Assembly: GCA_964036045.1 (NCBI GenBank) | Contig: OZ038381.1 | Coordinates: forward strand, 110,472,922-110,536,921 | From: Eutreptiella sp. 'Long Island Sound 2002' | Taxonomy: Eukaryota > Euglenozoa > Euglenophyceae > Eutreptiales > Eutreptiaceae | Length of the DNA: 64,000 bases | Direction: 5' to 3' | Shown: in pieces, positions 55,565 through 64,000 of the stretch | Layout: each line of letters starts with the position of its first letter | How positions within the stretch are numbered: position 1 is the first letter of the stretch | Made by a program: the position numbers and the translations under genes | Notes under the pieces: model-generated | Databases searched by the model: none | The model's input: only the letters and a program-made list of their open reading frames with translations | Told to the model about the DNA's origin: nothing

Positions 55565-58500
55565 GGGGGCGGCTCCGAAGAGGAGGACTTGGTTTTCTGG
55601 ATCCTCGTGAAAATTGGGGATCAGGTTTTTCGAGCGGTGCTTGATACCGGTGCAACACTTTCCATAGTGGCCCGGCGCCTGCTTAAAACTTTCAGGAAAA
55701 CTAAGACCGTGGCCATAAGAGTAGGGGATGGGCGTACCATCCACTCCTTGGGGGGGGTCGATGTGACCATATGTCTGGGCGACGAAACCGTGACCCAACA
55801 CTGCAGAGTGTTGGACACTGACGCCTTTGACATCGTCATTGGCACCGACTTTCTAAGAAGGAACCCCCAGGTAAAAATGCTGTCCCTACAGCGTCCTTAC
55901 TCTTTGCACTGCGACTTTGGCAGTGGGCTATTCTCCGTTCCTTTGGAGCTGTCAGGACGAAAAGAGTCTGGGCTGCGCTACGCAGCCAAGACGAACTATC
56001 GTACTGAAAACTACCAGCTGGCCCGTCACGTTCTTGAAAAAGGACTGGCGGCCCTACAGGTAAACCTGGATGAGATCCAGGTGGAATTGTTTGCGAGCCA
56101 ACAACAGCACATCATGCAGTTGTACTGCTGTAAACAACTGAACAATGCTTTCCGTTTCTTCTGGAAAGCAATGGGCCTAGCGTATGCTAACCCTCCCTTC
56201 TCCCTGCTCGCGAAGGTTCTAACCAAAATCGCTTATGAGGGAGGAAGGGTTGTTATGTGCACCCCTGACTGGGGTTGCTCTGGTGAACATGCTTACTGGC
56301 GCCGTATGCTAGATGGAATGACCGTGGGAAGAGTGCAACTCCTCGACGGCCCCATCTATGTGCCTGAGGACTCAGACACAGCTATGCAGGCCCCTGAGTG
56401 GGCCAGTTTCCTGTCCATCATCGATGGATCTCTCAATCCTGTACCCCTGTGTGACCTGGACCAGGTGCTACTAAAAGAGGTCATGGCCGAAAATCGTGGC
56501 CTGACCCTTTATGATCTCAAAAATCGATCTCCTGAGCACCTATCTGCCACACCTACAGGGTGTGAGTCTCCTGATGACTATCTGGAACCTGCAGCTGTAA
56601 AAGAGGATGCTGACGACCAACTGCCTGAGATCGCCAGCACTATTCCCTCTGTTGATCCCAGCTGTGTTGACATAAAACATAGTGCTTTCCTGGCCCAGCT
56701 GTTGCTAGAGGAGGTAGATCTAGAGTCAACCTCTGAACCCGCTTCCTCTGTTGGGAAACCAGTGCTACACATGCAGCCTGTGCACACAGGTGAACCCGTG
56801 GCCCGGAGTGCTGATGCCCTGGCACGGCCTGCTGCTAATAACATGCCATTGTCTGAGCATGACACTCAAGAACTCCGACGGCTGTTGTACCTGAAGGCCG
56901 AAGGTATTGAGCGCCAAGAGCGTCTGCAATACCTCAGACAGACCTGGAAATCCTCCATCTGGTCTGAGGAAGACGATGAGTCCTATACGCTGCCTGATCC
57001 TGAGATACCTCTAGTGTATTCTCTACACTATGGGCAGCAATGTACCCCTGAGTGGGACGATGGTACTGTGCCTGCCGAAACTGCTGATCGGCATAAAAAG
57101 AAAGAACATGGAAAAAGCAACCTCCATGCTGAGGAGGATTTCCTTCAGAAACTCGAGAGTCTTAACCTTGACCCCCACCTGAAGAAACCGCTGGTAACCT
57201 ATGAGGAGGTGTTCGGCGCCTTGCCGCCTCCCCTTTCTTGTAAAAAACTGGTCCAGATGGACCTGAAATTGAAACCAGAATTCGAAAAGACGCGAGTGAG
57301 GCGTCGTCCCTATCCCGCTCCACAGGAACAGGTTGAAGAAATCGAGCGCCAGATCCAAGAATGCATTGATGCTGGCCTCGTTGAAGAGTATAAACATGGG
57401 GACTATCCCCATCACTGCAGCCCCTGTTTCCTTGTTGCTAAACCAGGGTCGACTGCTTTACGTCTTGTTGTAGACTATGATGAGGTCAACAAGAAAACCC
57501 AGAACCACTCAGGGAGTATTCCTAACATGGAAAACACCCTGGAGCGTATTGCCAAATGCAGGTATAAGACCAAAATGGACAAACGCTCTGGTTTCTGGCA
57601 GGTGGACCTGACCGCCGCAGCTCAGGAGCTGTTGGCGTTTAGAACCCCTAAGGGTCGTGTTTTCAAATGGAAGGTTATGCCTTTCGGGGTGGCTAATGCC
57701 CCAGCGCTCTTCCAGGAGCTTATGAACAAAATTTTGTACATACTGAGGCGCAGGCCTCTAGTACAAGAGTTGATTTCTCGGGGTGCAGAAATGGAGGCTC
57801 ACATCGACGACGTGAGTTTGGGTACTAATACCAAAGAGGACTACGTCCTTCTCCTCCGTGAATTTTTCATTGTCTGCCAAGAAAACCATCTCCGAATTAA
57901 ACTCGAAAAATGTGAGTTTATGAAAGAGGAGATGGAGTATTTGGGTTTCGACGTGGGGTATGGCTGGTGGAAACCAGCCACGTCTAAGATGCAGCCCCTA
58001 CAGGACATGCAGATTCGCGATGCCCCTAATAAGGGTCTACACGATGTGAGGAGTTTTGTGGGCGCCTGTAATTTCTATCGGCGTCACATCCACAATTTTA
58101 CTTACTCCTCTGCACCCCTCACTGACCTGATCAAGAAAACTACTCCCTGGAGATGGACCTCCAGAGAGGAAGAGTGTTTCCAGGCGTTGAAGAAGAAGAT
58201 TGCCTCCACCAACTGCCTGGGAGTCCCCTGCCCTGAGGGCGAGATAGTCCTGATCACTGATGCCAGTGATGTAGGAGGGGGAGGTACGATCTACCAATGG
58301 CAGGAGCTTAACCCCGCTGAACTAACCCACTGCCATTATCGTACTACTGGACTGAACCGTGATGGTTCGTTGAAACATGACTATCCTACCAGTGAGTGGC
58401 GACTGGTGCCACTGGGACACTGGAATTGGAAATGGAACCAAGCGCGTTCCAACTACAGCACCTATGACCAGGAACTCCTGGCCGGTATGTTGGTGCTATC

Positions 58501-58753
58501 GTCACAATCCCCACTCCTGGGGTCTAACCCTATTGTCTGGCTGTGTGACCAGGAGCCTGTGAAGTCTTTTCAGAAGGGCCCACCAACTGAAAAGGCAAAG
58601 CTAAAACGGTGGTGGACTTACCTGAGCCAGTTCAGGCTGACAGTGCATCATATCCCCGGGATTAAGAATGAACTGTCTGACTATATATCGCGCAACAACT
58701 TCGATGCGCTTATTGGTGAGAGCTCTGAGGCGCCCGCCAAAGAGGCTTTCTAG
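55565..58753 (+). CDS. G3 Pol: protease, Dam-like domain, RT, RNase H
   Basis: Open from the codon after the Gag TAG to TAG at 58751-58753; no ATG near the start, so it needs readthrough. Protease: VLDTGATLSIV (DTGA 55643-55654) and IVIGTDFL. Dam-like domain: VELFAS (56081-56098) and YANPPFSLLAKVLTKI with NPPF at 56189-56200, then TPDW. A long acidic spacer follows. RT (about 57250-58000): SPCFLVAKPG, LVVDYDEVNKKT, SGFWQVDL, VMPFGVANAPALFQ; its catalytic box is HIDD (57800-57811) where most Gypsy elements have YVDD. RNase H: LITDASDVGG, STYDQELLAGML, CDQEPVKSF, ELSDYISR. Confidence 0.92.
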   Translation, partial: GGGSEEEDLVFWILVKIGDQVFRAVLDTGATLSIVARRLLKTFRKTKTVAIRVGDGRTIHSLGGVDVTICLGDETVTQHCRVLDTDAFDIVIGTDFLRRNPQVKMLSLQRPYSLHCDFGSGLFSVPLELSGRKESGLRYAAKTNYRTENYQLARHVLEKGLAALQVNLDEIQVELFASQQQHIMQLYCCKQLNNAFRFFWKAMGLAYANPPFSLLAKVLTKIAYEGGRVVMCTPDWGCSGEHAYWRRMLDGMTVGRVQLLDGPIYVPEDSDTAMQAPEWASFLSIIDGSLNPVPLCDLDQVLLKEVMAENRGLTLYDLKNRSPEHLSATPTGCESPDDYLEPAAVKEDADDQLPEIASTIPSVDPSCVDIKHSAFLAQLLLEEVDLESTSEPASSVGKPVLHMQPVHTGEPVARSADALARPAANNMPLSEHDTQELRRLLYLKAEGIERQERLQYLRQTWKSSIWSEEDDESYTLPDPEIPLVYSLHYGQQCTPEWDDGTVPAETADRHKKKEHGKSNLHAEEDFLQKLESLNLDPHLKKPLVTYEEVFGALPPPLSCKKLVQMDLKLKPEFEKTRVRRRPYPAPQEQVEEIERQIQECIDAGLVEEYKHGDYPHHCSPCFLVAKPGSTALRLVVDYDEVNKKTQNHSGSIPNMENTLERIAKCRYKTKMDKRSGFWQVDLTAAAQELLAFRTPKGRVFKWKVMPFGVANAPALFQELMNKILYILRRRPLVQELISRGAEMEAHIDDVSLGTNTKEDYVLLLREFFIVCQENHLRIKLEKCEFMKEEMEYLGFDVGYGWWKPATSKMQPLQDMQIRDAPNKGLHDVRSFVGACNFYRRHIHNFTYSSAPLTDLIKKTTPWRWTSREEECFQALKKKIASTNCLGVPCPEGEIVLITDASDVGGGGTIYQWQELNPAELTHCHYRTTGLNRDGSLKHDYPTSEWRLVPLGHWNWKWNQARSNYSTYDQELLAGMLVLSSQSPLLGSNPIVWLCDQEPVKSFQKGPPTEKAKLKRWWTYLSQFRLTVHHIPGIKNELSDYISRNNFDALIGESSEAPAKEAF
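58751..58753 (+). promoter_or_regulatory. Candidate UAG readthrough site, RNase H/integrase
   Basis: TTC TAG CGT ATG GAT: the second UAG in the G3 frame, exactly between RNase H and integrase. The ATG three codons into the next block (58757) offers reinitiation as an alternative to readthrough. Confidence 0.45.
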
Positions 58754-58756
58754 CGT

Positions 58757-60367
58757 ATGGATGTCCAGCTTGACCTGTCCATGCGCACTGCCGGAATCCT
58801 GGAGGGTTGGAGTCTAGCCAACTATCAGTCAGAGTATGAAGAAATTCTCAAAACCCTCAGCACTGGTCTCGAACCCTGTGTCATTGACGGGCACCAGTGG
58901 TATAAAAACAATCAGTACCTCTTCTACGAGGACCGAATTGTGGTGCCTGAGGCACGACTGGATCGGTGCCTACAGTGGTCCCATCTCAGTTCTGGTCACA
59001 CTGGCGCTAATCGCTCAGTAGACTTCTTCCGTGAGTGTTTCTACTCTAGTCTAACCCTGACTGAACTGAGGTCGCGTATGCAGACCATTGTGGATGCTTG
59101 TGGCTGTCATGCCAGCAAGCAGAGCGACAGTAGGGATAGGGGCCTGATCTCCAGCTTACCCATACCCTATTGTGCTAACTCTCTTCTCTACGTGGATTAC
59201 ATCCACGGCCTACCACGCTTTGGCGGCTATGATAGTTGGCTCGTGGCCACCTGTGGTCTATCTCGCTTCACCCGTGTGTTCCCTTGCAATAAGAAAATCA
59301 CAGGTGAGCAGACTGTGAAAATGTTGGTCGAACAATGGTTCGAACCCTATGGAGCACCTAAGCAGGTGCACTCTGATGAGGATGTACGCATCCACAGTGA
59401 CACTGGGTGGTACAAACGAGTGCTAAATGCCCTCAACGTGGAGGTAACCACAGGTGTGCCCTATACCCACACGTCTAACCCCCTCTGTGAGAGACAGAAC
59501 CGTGTGGTGGAGCAAAACTTAAGGATCCTGATGAAACAGGAGCGCACCAAGGACTGGGTACGCCTAGTGCCCTGGGCAGTGCTGTCCATGAACTCACAGC
59601 GGAGCTCTTCTACGGGTTTCACCCCCCACGAACTGTTCCATGGAGGACGACCTGCTTGGTTCTTCAAAACCCCCTTTCCTGAGGACTTCAAGAGCCCTGT
59701 GGGAGATTGGCTGGAACACAAGCAGTCTCTGGCTAACCAGGCTGGTACTAACCTGAGGCACATTGGTGACCGTGAACAGAGCCGACGGAACCGCCTACGG
59801 CGACCTGCCAGCTTCAAGGTTGGTGACCTTGTTTTGGTACACCATTCACGCCTACTCTCCTGGCCACGTAACTGCCCACAGGACCCTTACTTTGGACCCT
59901 ATCGTATCATCAGGATAGATGGATCCAGGATCCATGTCAGGTGCAGTCCACGTCTAGGTGGTGAACTGCTGTGTGCACCTAAGCAATTGAGGCACTCTCA
60001 CTCCCCTGACGACTTGTCCTGGGATGAGTGGCGCCTCAGCGACAGTGAGATTGAACGTATAGACCTAAAGAACGCTGCCAGTCCAGAGGAGGCAGACGAA
60101 CTCGAAGAGATGACTGCCGATGAGATGGCAGTCGAGGGTTACTACGTGGTTGCAGGTATTGCTCGCCAGGAGTATAAACAGGGCTGGAAATTCCTTACCC
60201 TGTGGGATGGCTATGGGTTGTCTGAGGCGACCTGGGAACCTATGTCAGCCTTCATACAACCAGATGGGAGTATCAACCCCATCTTCCGCACTTACCTCGT
60301 TGAGAACAATGAGGGGCAGCTCCTAACCCGTGCTGAGACTATGTCCCAGCGTAAGAAGCGAAACTAA
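58757..60367 (+). CDS. G3 integrase with chromodomain
   Basis: 536 residues, ATG 58757 to TAA 60365-60367, in the same frame as Pol. HHCC zinc motif: WSHLSSGHTG and CGCHASK. Catalytic residues: Asp in YVDYIHG (59195-59197), Asp in VHSDEDV (59375-59377), Glu in LCERQNR (59489-59491). FTPHELFHGGRPAW, then VGDLVLVHHSRLL and FGPYRIIRI (GPY-like module). The C-terminal chromodomain is YYVVAGIARQ, FLTLWDGYGLSEATWEPMSA (about 60138-60255). A basic end (SQRKKRN) could act in nuclear import. No stops or shifts. Confidence 0.92.
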   Translation: MDVQLDLSMRTAGILEGWSLANYQSEYEEILKTLSTGLEPCVIDGHQWYKNNQYLFYEDRIVVPEARLDRCLQWSHLSSGHTGANRSVDFFRECFYSSLTLTELRSRMQTIVDACGCHASKQSDSRDRGLISSLPIPYCANSLLYVDYIHGLPRFGGYDSWLVATCGLSRFTRVFPCNKKITGEQTVKMLVEQWFEPYGAPKQVHSDEDVRIHSDTGWYKRVLNALNVEVTTGVPYTHTSNPLCERQNRVVEQNLRILMKQERTKDWVRLVPWAVLSMNSQRSSSTGFTPHELFHGGRPAWFFKTPFPEDFKSPVGDWLEHKQSLANQAGTNLRHIGDREQSRRNRLRRPASFKVGDLVLVHHSRLLSWPRNCPQDPYFGPYRIIRIDGSRIHVRCSPRLGGELLCAPKQLRHSHSPDDLSWDEWRLSDSEIERIDLKNAASPEEADELEEMTADEMAVEGYYVVAGIARQEYKQGWKFLTLWDGYGLSEATWEPMSAFIQPDGSINPIFRTYLVENNEGQLLTRAETMSQRKKRN

Positions 60368-63046
60368 TTACCCTGTGTCAGTCTACTGACAGGTGCAGTG
60401 AGCACTCTTCTGCAGACGTGCCTGTGTATGGCTGTAAGAGCAGTTGTCACAGTTGCCCCGCATTGCATCGCGGGACAGGACCGTTAGCCCCCCGTGACAA
60501 CCACTCCCTGGCCGAAGGCCATTGGTTTTTCACAGACTACTGCATACTGAGCACTGCACTGACCCTGTCTGTGCCCTGCAGACCCATGCCTATGGTTTCC
60601 AGCGTGAGCCAGGTGGCCGCTTATCTTGATTGCAGCCACCCAGCGAGTGTGTGCCTTGTTGACCATGTGTTGCATGGGTACTGCCCTAATGTGATGACCT
60701 TGGTGAGCCAACGAAGAACGGTGGCTTCCTACACCAGGGGGGAATGACAAGCAAGGTGTGTCTTCCCTCCTTGGGGACAAGCGAGCCCACAGTTAGGACC
60801 CCTGACTGGTCCAGACCCATGGGGTTCTACCCTGCCTTACAGGGTTTACCATACCCCTAAGCGTGCTACGTATGTCTGTATGTGTCTCACTTCTCTCCTC
60901 AGCGTGGTTCCCGGGGAACGGGCTTCGCTGACGTCGGACCGAAGGTCCTAATCAGGTACTATTACCACTCCTATGGCGCCCAATTTCTGTGCTGGCGCCT
61001 ATCCTTGGGGTAAGACGGCAAAAGCCCTACCTACTAAGAGGGGAGGGGTGGCCAAGTGTGCTAAAGGCATACAAAACGCCCATTTTTGCTACAGGCCAAA
61101 AGCTAACGCACTCCCCTGCCCACGAGGAAAAGCACACTGGACAGGAGACACCACTACACTACACTCACCAACGCCAGCACCGGCCTTCGAAGGCAGGGTG
61201 AGCACTCATCACTTGCACTCACCTCCTGCCAGGCCTGCTGACCCTAACCCCTACACACGCTACTGGGTGCTGCTGTCGAAGTTCACTCAGGCCCTAATGG
61301 CCCTCCTGTGAAGAAGACAAGAGAACACAGCGCTCCTAAGCAGCTGTGGCCTAACAGGGGACGCCACAACGCGTTTCCCCTGCTAGGGCTTGGAGGGAAG
61401 GGGTGCTCTCGTTGCGTGCACAGCGCAGATGTCGTTGAGGTCGAACTGCCCTCGCCAGTACTGGCTGAGGCACAGTGATTTGATGTGTGACCAGCGCCCC
61501 TGTTTGCTGGGGCAGAAAAATGGATAGCCGCCGAAGGCAGCTGCTACGTGCACCAATCACCCTTGACCTCTGCCACCTGTACAACAGAGGCAAATGAAGG
61601 GGCGTTTGCGGCGGAGGAACCAAGCCACACTCCCCGTATTATACGGTTCTCAGTCTGACCTATAATACACTGTCCGCAAACACGCTGAAGATTCAGCTAC
61701 CCCTGTCAAGCAAGCAAGCTTTAAGAAACTCCTCGGGTTCTCTTAAAGAACGTACCGAGGAGCCTCTGGGTAACCTAAACAAGGTTTACCGTGCGCAATT
61801 CGCGTGGCCTACCCTTTAATGCATCATGTGCACGCAGGGAAGGGAGGCTGAACCACTGACTCAACCAGGAGGTGAGCTCCTCCTGGGCTAACCTACCTTA
61901 CTCACCATGCATCGTGTGAATGCCGAATTGAAACGAACACAAAACAAACCTAAGCGTTTTAAGCAACTCAACTTTAACGCCACGGCCGCACACGAACAAA
62001 CGCTTTCTGTACTTACCTGTGAAGAAGAAAACAAAGGTGAATTTCGGATACAGGTAAAGCGTCACAGCGTGTGGATGCCTCGATTAGGCACATGCATTGC
62101 GAGCACAGCGCATATTCTAACCCTACGTGCGCGCTGCGCGCTCCATTCGCATCACATACCTTTCATTCCTGCTTTTACCTGTGCAGAGCACGAGAGAAGA
62201 ACACCCGACCCCCCAACGAGCACAGCGTTGACAACCCTAACGTTTTGACGAAACAACCAACACGAACGCAATGCGTGAGTGTGAGGTGACACTGACATAC
62301 CTGAGAGATGGGTTGTCGACCTGCTCTGTGGTGTGGGCTGAATCTGAATACTTGACTCTGAAGTTTATAAAAATTTTGATGCAACTGTGCAAAAATCTTC
62401 TTTAAAACTTTAAAAACTACGGCTCATACCTTCTTTTCAAAAAGCCGTTTACGCTTGCGCAACCCTTTTCTTGGAGTCCGCTTCCTTTGCGCTTGTCTGC
62501 GACTTTAAGTTATGTGTAAAAATGACAATTTCCCGCGTGGTTTCGTCGATTTTTAACGATTTCACTTGCTAAATCGCAACCCCTTCCGCTAAACTGCAGG
62601 AATCACTCCCTGCTGGTTACATTTTCTATTTTTTCCAGCTCCTGGGGGTTTGTGTCCTCCATTGGGAGTAATGCTCCGCCCTGGCCCTTGGTCAGGACGT
62701 ATACTAAAACGCTGTTTATACAGCGATAGCCGTCCGCATTAGAGCGTTCGTCTGTACCCTAGTGGGCAAGCACATGTGCTCTAGGGAGGGAGTCCTGGGT
62801 TCAATTCCCACTGCCCCCAAACTTTTTCCAAAAGTTTTCGTCGCACGCCGGCGACTTTTGAGGAATGCCCCTTCGAAGGGACATCATTCACGGTACATTA
62901 CACTGTTTTTCAAGGGTACCTACAGTGTGATAGGCTTCTATGAAGTGATGAGGATGTTTTTGGTAAGTTTAATGCATTTTCTGAGGTAATTTTGGGAATA
63001 TTTGAGCCTTTTTCCTTGGTCCTACTAGCTTCATGAACTAGTACTC
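60368..63046 (+). other. G3 3' noncoding region
   Basis: About 2.7 kb between integrase and the polypurine tract, unusually long. Only short frames without protein features. A tRNA-like stretch with a B-box (GGGTTCAATTCCC, near 62799-62811) lies inside. Confidence 0.6.
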
Positions 63047-63054
63047 CAGGGGGG
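63047..63054 (+). promoter_or_regulatory. G3 polypurine tract
   Basis: CAGGGGGG directly before the AG of the 3' LTR; short but in the expected place. Confidence 0.6.
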
Positions 63055-63765
63055 AGTAAGAAAAAGTCACTACCATGTCTTTCTTGGAGGGCTTGATCCA
63101 GGCCAAGCCCCCCTTAAAACCCTTTTGTTGATGCTAAGACAAACGTAAGTGTTTTTATCTCTCTTTTGTAGCCTAAAGTACACCTTCTCAAAGTAACTAG
63201 GGTTTTGACCCTAGCCCCCCCATGAAGTTCACCCCTACCACTCAACTGAGCGGAGGTACCTTCCTTCATGGAGGACATACCAAAATAAATCAGGCATTTC
63301 ATGCTTGTTGGCCTTGGAGGTTAAGCCTAGTGGTCTCCCACCCCAAGACCCCTATACTCAATTGTTTCTACCACTTATTGTGGTCCTACGTTGTAACTGT
63401 TTCTGAATTCAGTTGCATGGCCAAGTCATTTTCTGTGTGGTCCTGACATCTATGCCTCTCAGTCCTAACCAGCACCATTTCAGCCAAAAGAGTGCACATG
63501 AAGTGCCTAATGCAACCTCTGAGGCTAGAGTCTGACGAATTTTCATATAAAATCTTTTGTATTATCCATTTGTGATTGAATCTATGTGCATAAACCTGCT
63601 TTGTGTATCTGCAGCCCTTCTGTGTTACACTGGATTCCAAAACCAATCATTGATTCGATCCACATCCTCTTATTGCTCTACTTGCTGCTTTGGTTTGGGT
63701 TTTCAACTACAAAACCTGCAGGACATCATCAAAATACCTAGGGCATAAAGCAAGGACATCTTTCT
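63055..63765 (+). repeat. G3 3' LTR (711 bp)
   Basis: Same length as 52580-53290 with about 11 mismatches by eye. Ends CT and is followed by CATCG and the rest of G1 RNase H. Confidence 0.93.
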
Positions 63766-64000
63766 CATCGGACTTCCGCCCGTGGTGGTATGCGTTGACC
63801 ATCAATCACTTCAGAGCTGGTACAAGGAGCATGTTGATACCCCCTCTATCCAGCGGCCAGGCGTGCCCGATGGCACGAGACGTTTGCGACGTTCGACTTG
63901 AGCGGCGTTTATGTCGGCGGGAAGGACGACACTGTGGCTGATTGCCTCAGTCGTTGGCCCTATCCCGCTGGCAAGGCTTGGATGGACATATCTAGCCATG
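63766..64000 (+). mobile_element. G1 segment 3 (end of RNase H, runs off window)
   Basis: After the CATCG duplication the G1 frame resumes: VVVCVDHQSLQSWYKEHVDT, then (after a frame change) RRARWHETFATFDLS, GKDDTVADCLSRWPYPAGKA. This is the last part of RNase H and its tether, matching G2 at 44950-45160. Integrase and the 3' LTR of G1 lie beyond base 64000. Confidence 0.88.

Larger units (their letters stand above)
52580..63765 (+). mobile_element. Ty3/Gypsy chromovirus G3, full length with LTRs, 11.2 kb
   Basis: Two 711-bp LTRs with about 11 differences by eye, a 5-bp duplication CATCG on both sides (52575-52579, 63766-63770), a tRNA-iMet-like PBS and a polypurine run. Internal frame 53372-60367 is one phase throughout: Gag, TAG, protease-Dam-like-RT-RNase H, TAG, integrase-chromodomain, TAA. 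No frameshift. Excising G3 with one CATCG restores the G1 RNase H frame (GHI then GLPP). It is the youngest and best-preserved element here. Confidence 0.95.

Noticed and set aside
62730-62820. tRNA-like sequence with B-box GGGTTCAATTCCC
   Set aside because: A good four-pair T stem and a TAGCCG...AGAGCG box, but the 3' TGCCCCC has no matching 5' acceptor strand and the anticodon arm is not clear.

Overview
This window is nuclear DNA from a eukaryote, made mostly of transposable elements and simple repeats. The evidence is GT-AG introns with plant-like AG|GTAAGA donors, a Mutator-like DNA transposon, a non-LTR retrotransposon, and three Ty3/Gypsy LTR retrotransposons (the two whose integrase lies in the window are chromoviral). 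No bacterial operon, rRNA or convincing tRNA gene was seen. The mix of moderately GC-rich sequence, chromoviruses and a MULE/SWIM transposase fits a green-lineage or other alga. I cannot name the species from the sequence.

Layout. 1-5299 (minus strand): the 5' part of a LINE, read ORF0, ORF1, then ORF2. ORF2 has an AP-type endonuclease and the start of a reverse transcriptase that runs off the left edge. 6060-8770: simple-sequence and palindromic DNA, including a 216-bp near-perfect palindrome and a 48-bp perfect one. 8955-15301 (minus strand): unfamiliar spliced or broken genes with coding and intronic minisatellites; one resembles a DDE-type transposase. 15982-16184: an isolated exon resembling the DUF350 membrane family. 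17456-22464: a complete MULE with about 89-bp TIRs and a 9-bp target duplication, carrying a spliced transposase gene and a tandem array of about 202-bp units. 22474-26950: nothing convincing.

26955-64000 is a three-level nest. An old Gypsy element (G1) is split inside its RT domain by a 17.5-kb Gypsy element (G2, 34022-51523, two 3171-bp LTRs). It is split again inside its RNase H domain by an 11.2-kb Gypsy element (G3, 52580-63765, two 711-bp LTRs). Removing each insert with one copy of its target duplication restores G1 in frame at both sites. A TIR-bounded element of about 1.7 kb also sits between gag and protease of G1.

The most unusual coding features are these. G3 is one open frame of 2332 codons interrupted only by two UAG codons, placed exactly at the Gag/protease and RNase H/integrase joints. 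All three Gypsy elements carry an extra domain between protease and RT that looks like a Dam-type adenine methyltransferase (FAS...NPPF in G3, degenerate in G1 and G2). G1 and G2 Gag proteins carry an atypical CX2CX10HX2C knuckle instead of the retroviral CX2CX4HX4C. G1 and G2 are related to each other and decayed; G3 looks recent, with roughly 11 LTR differences in 711 bp counted by eye.
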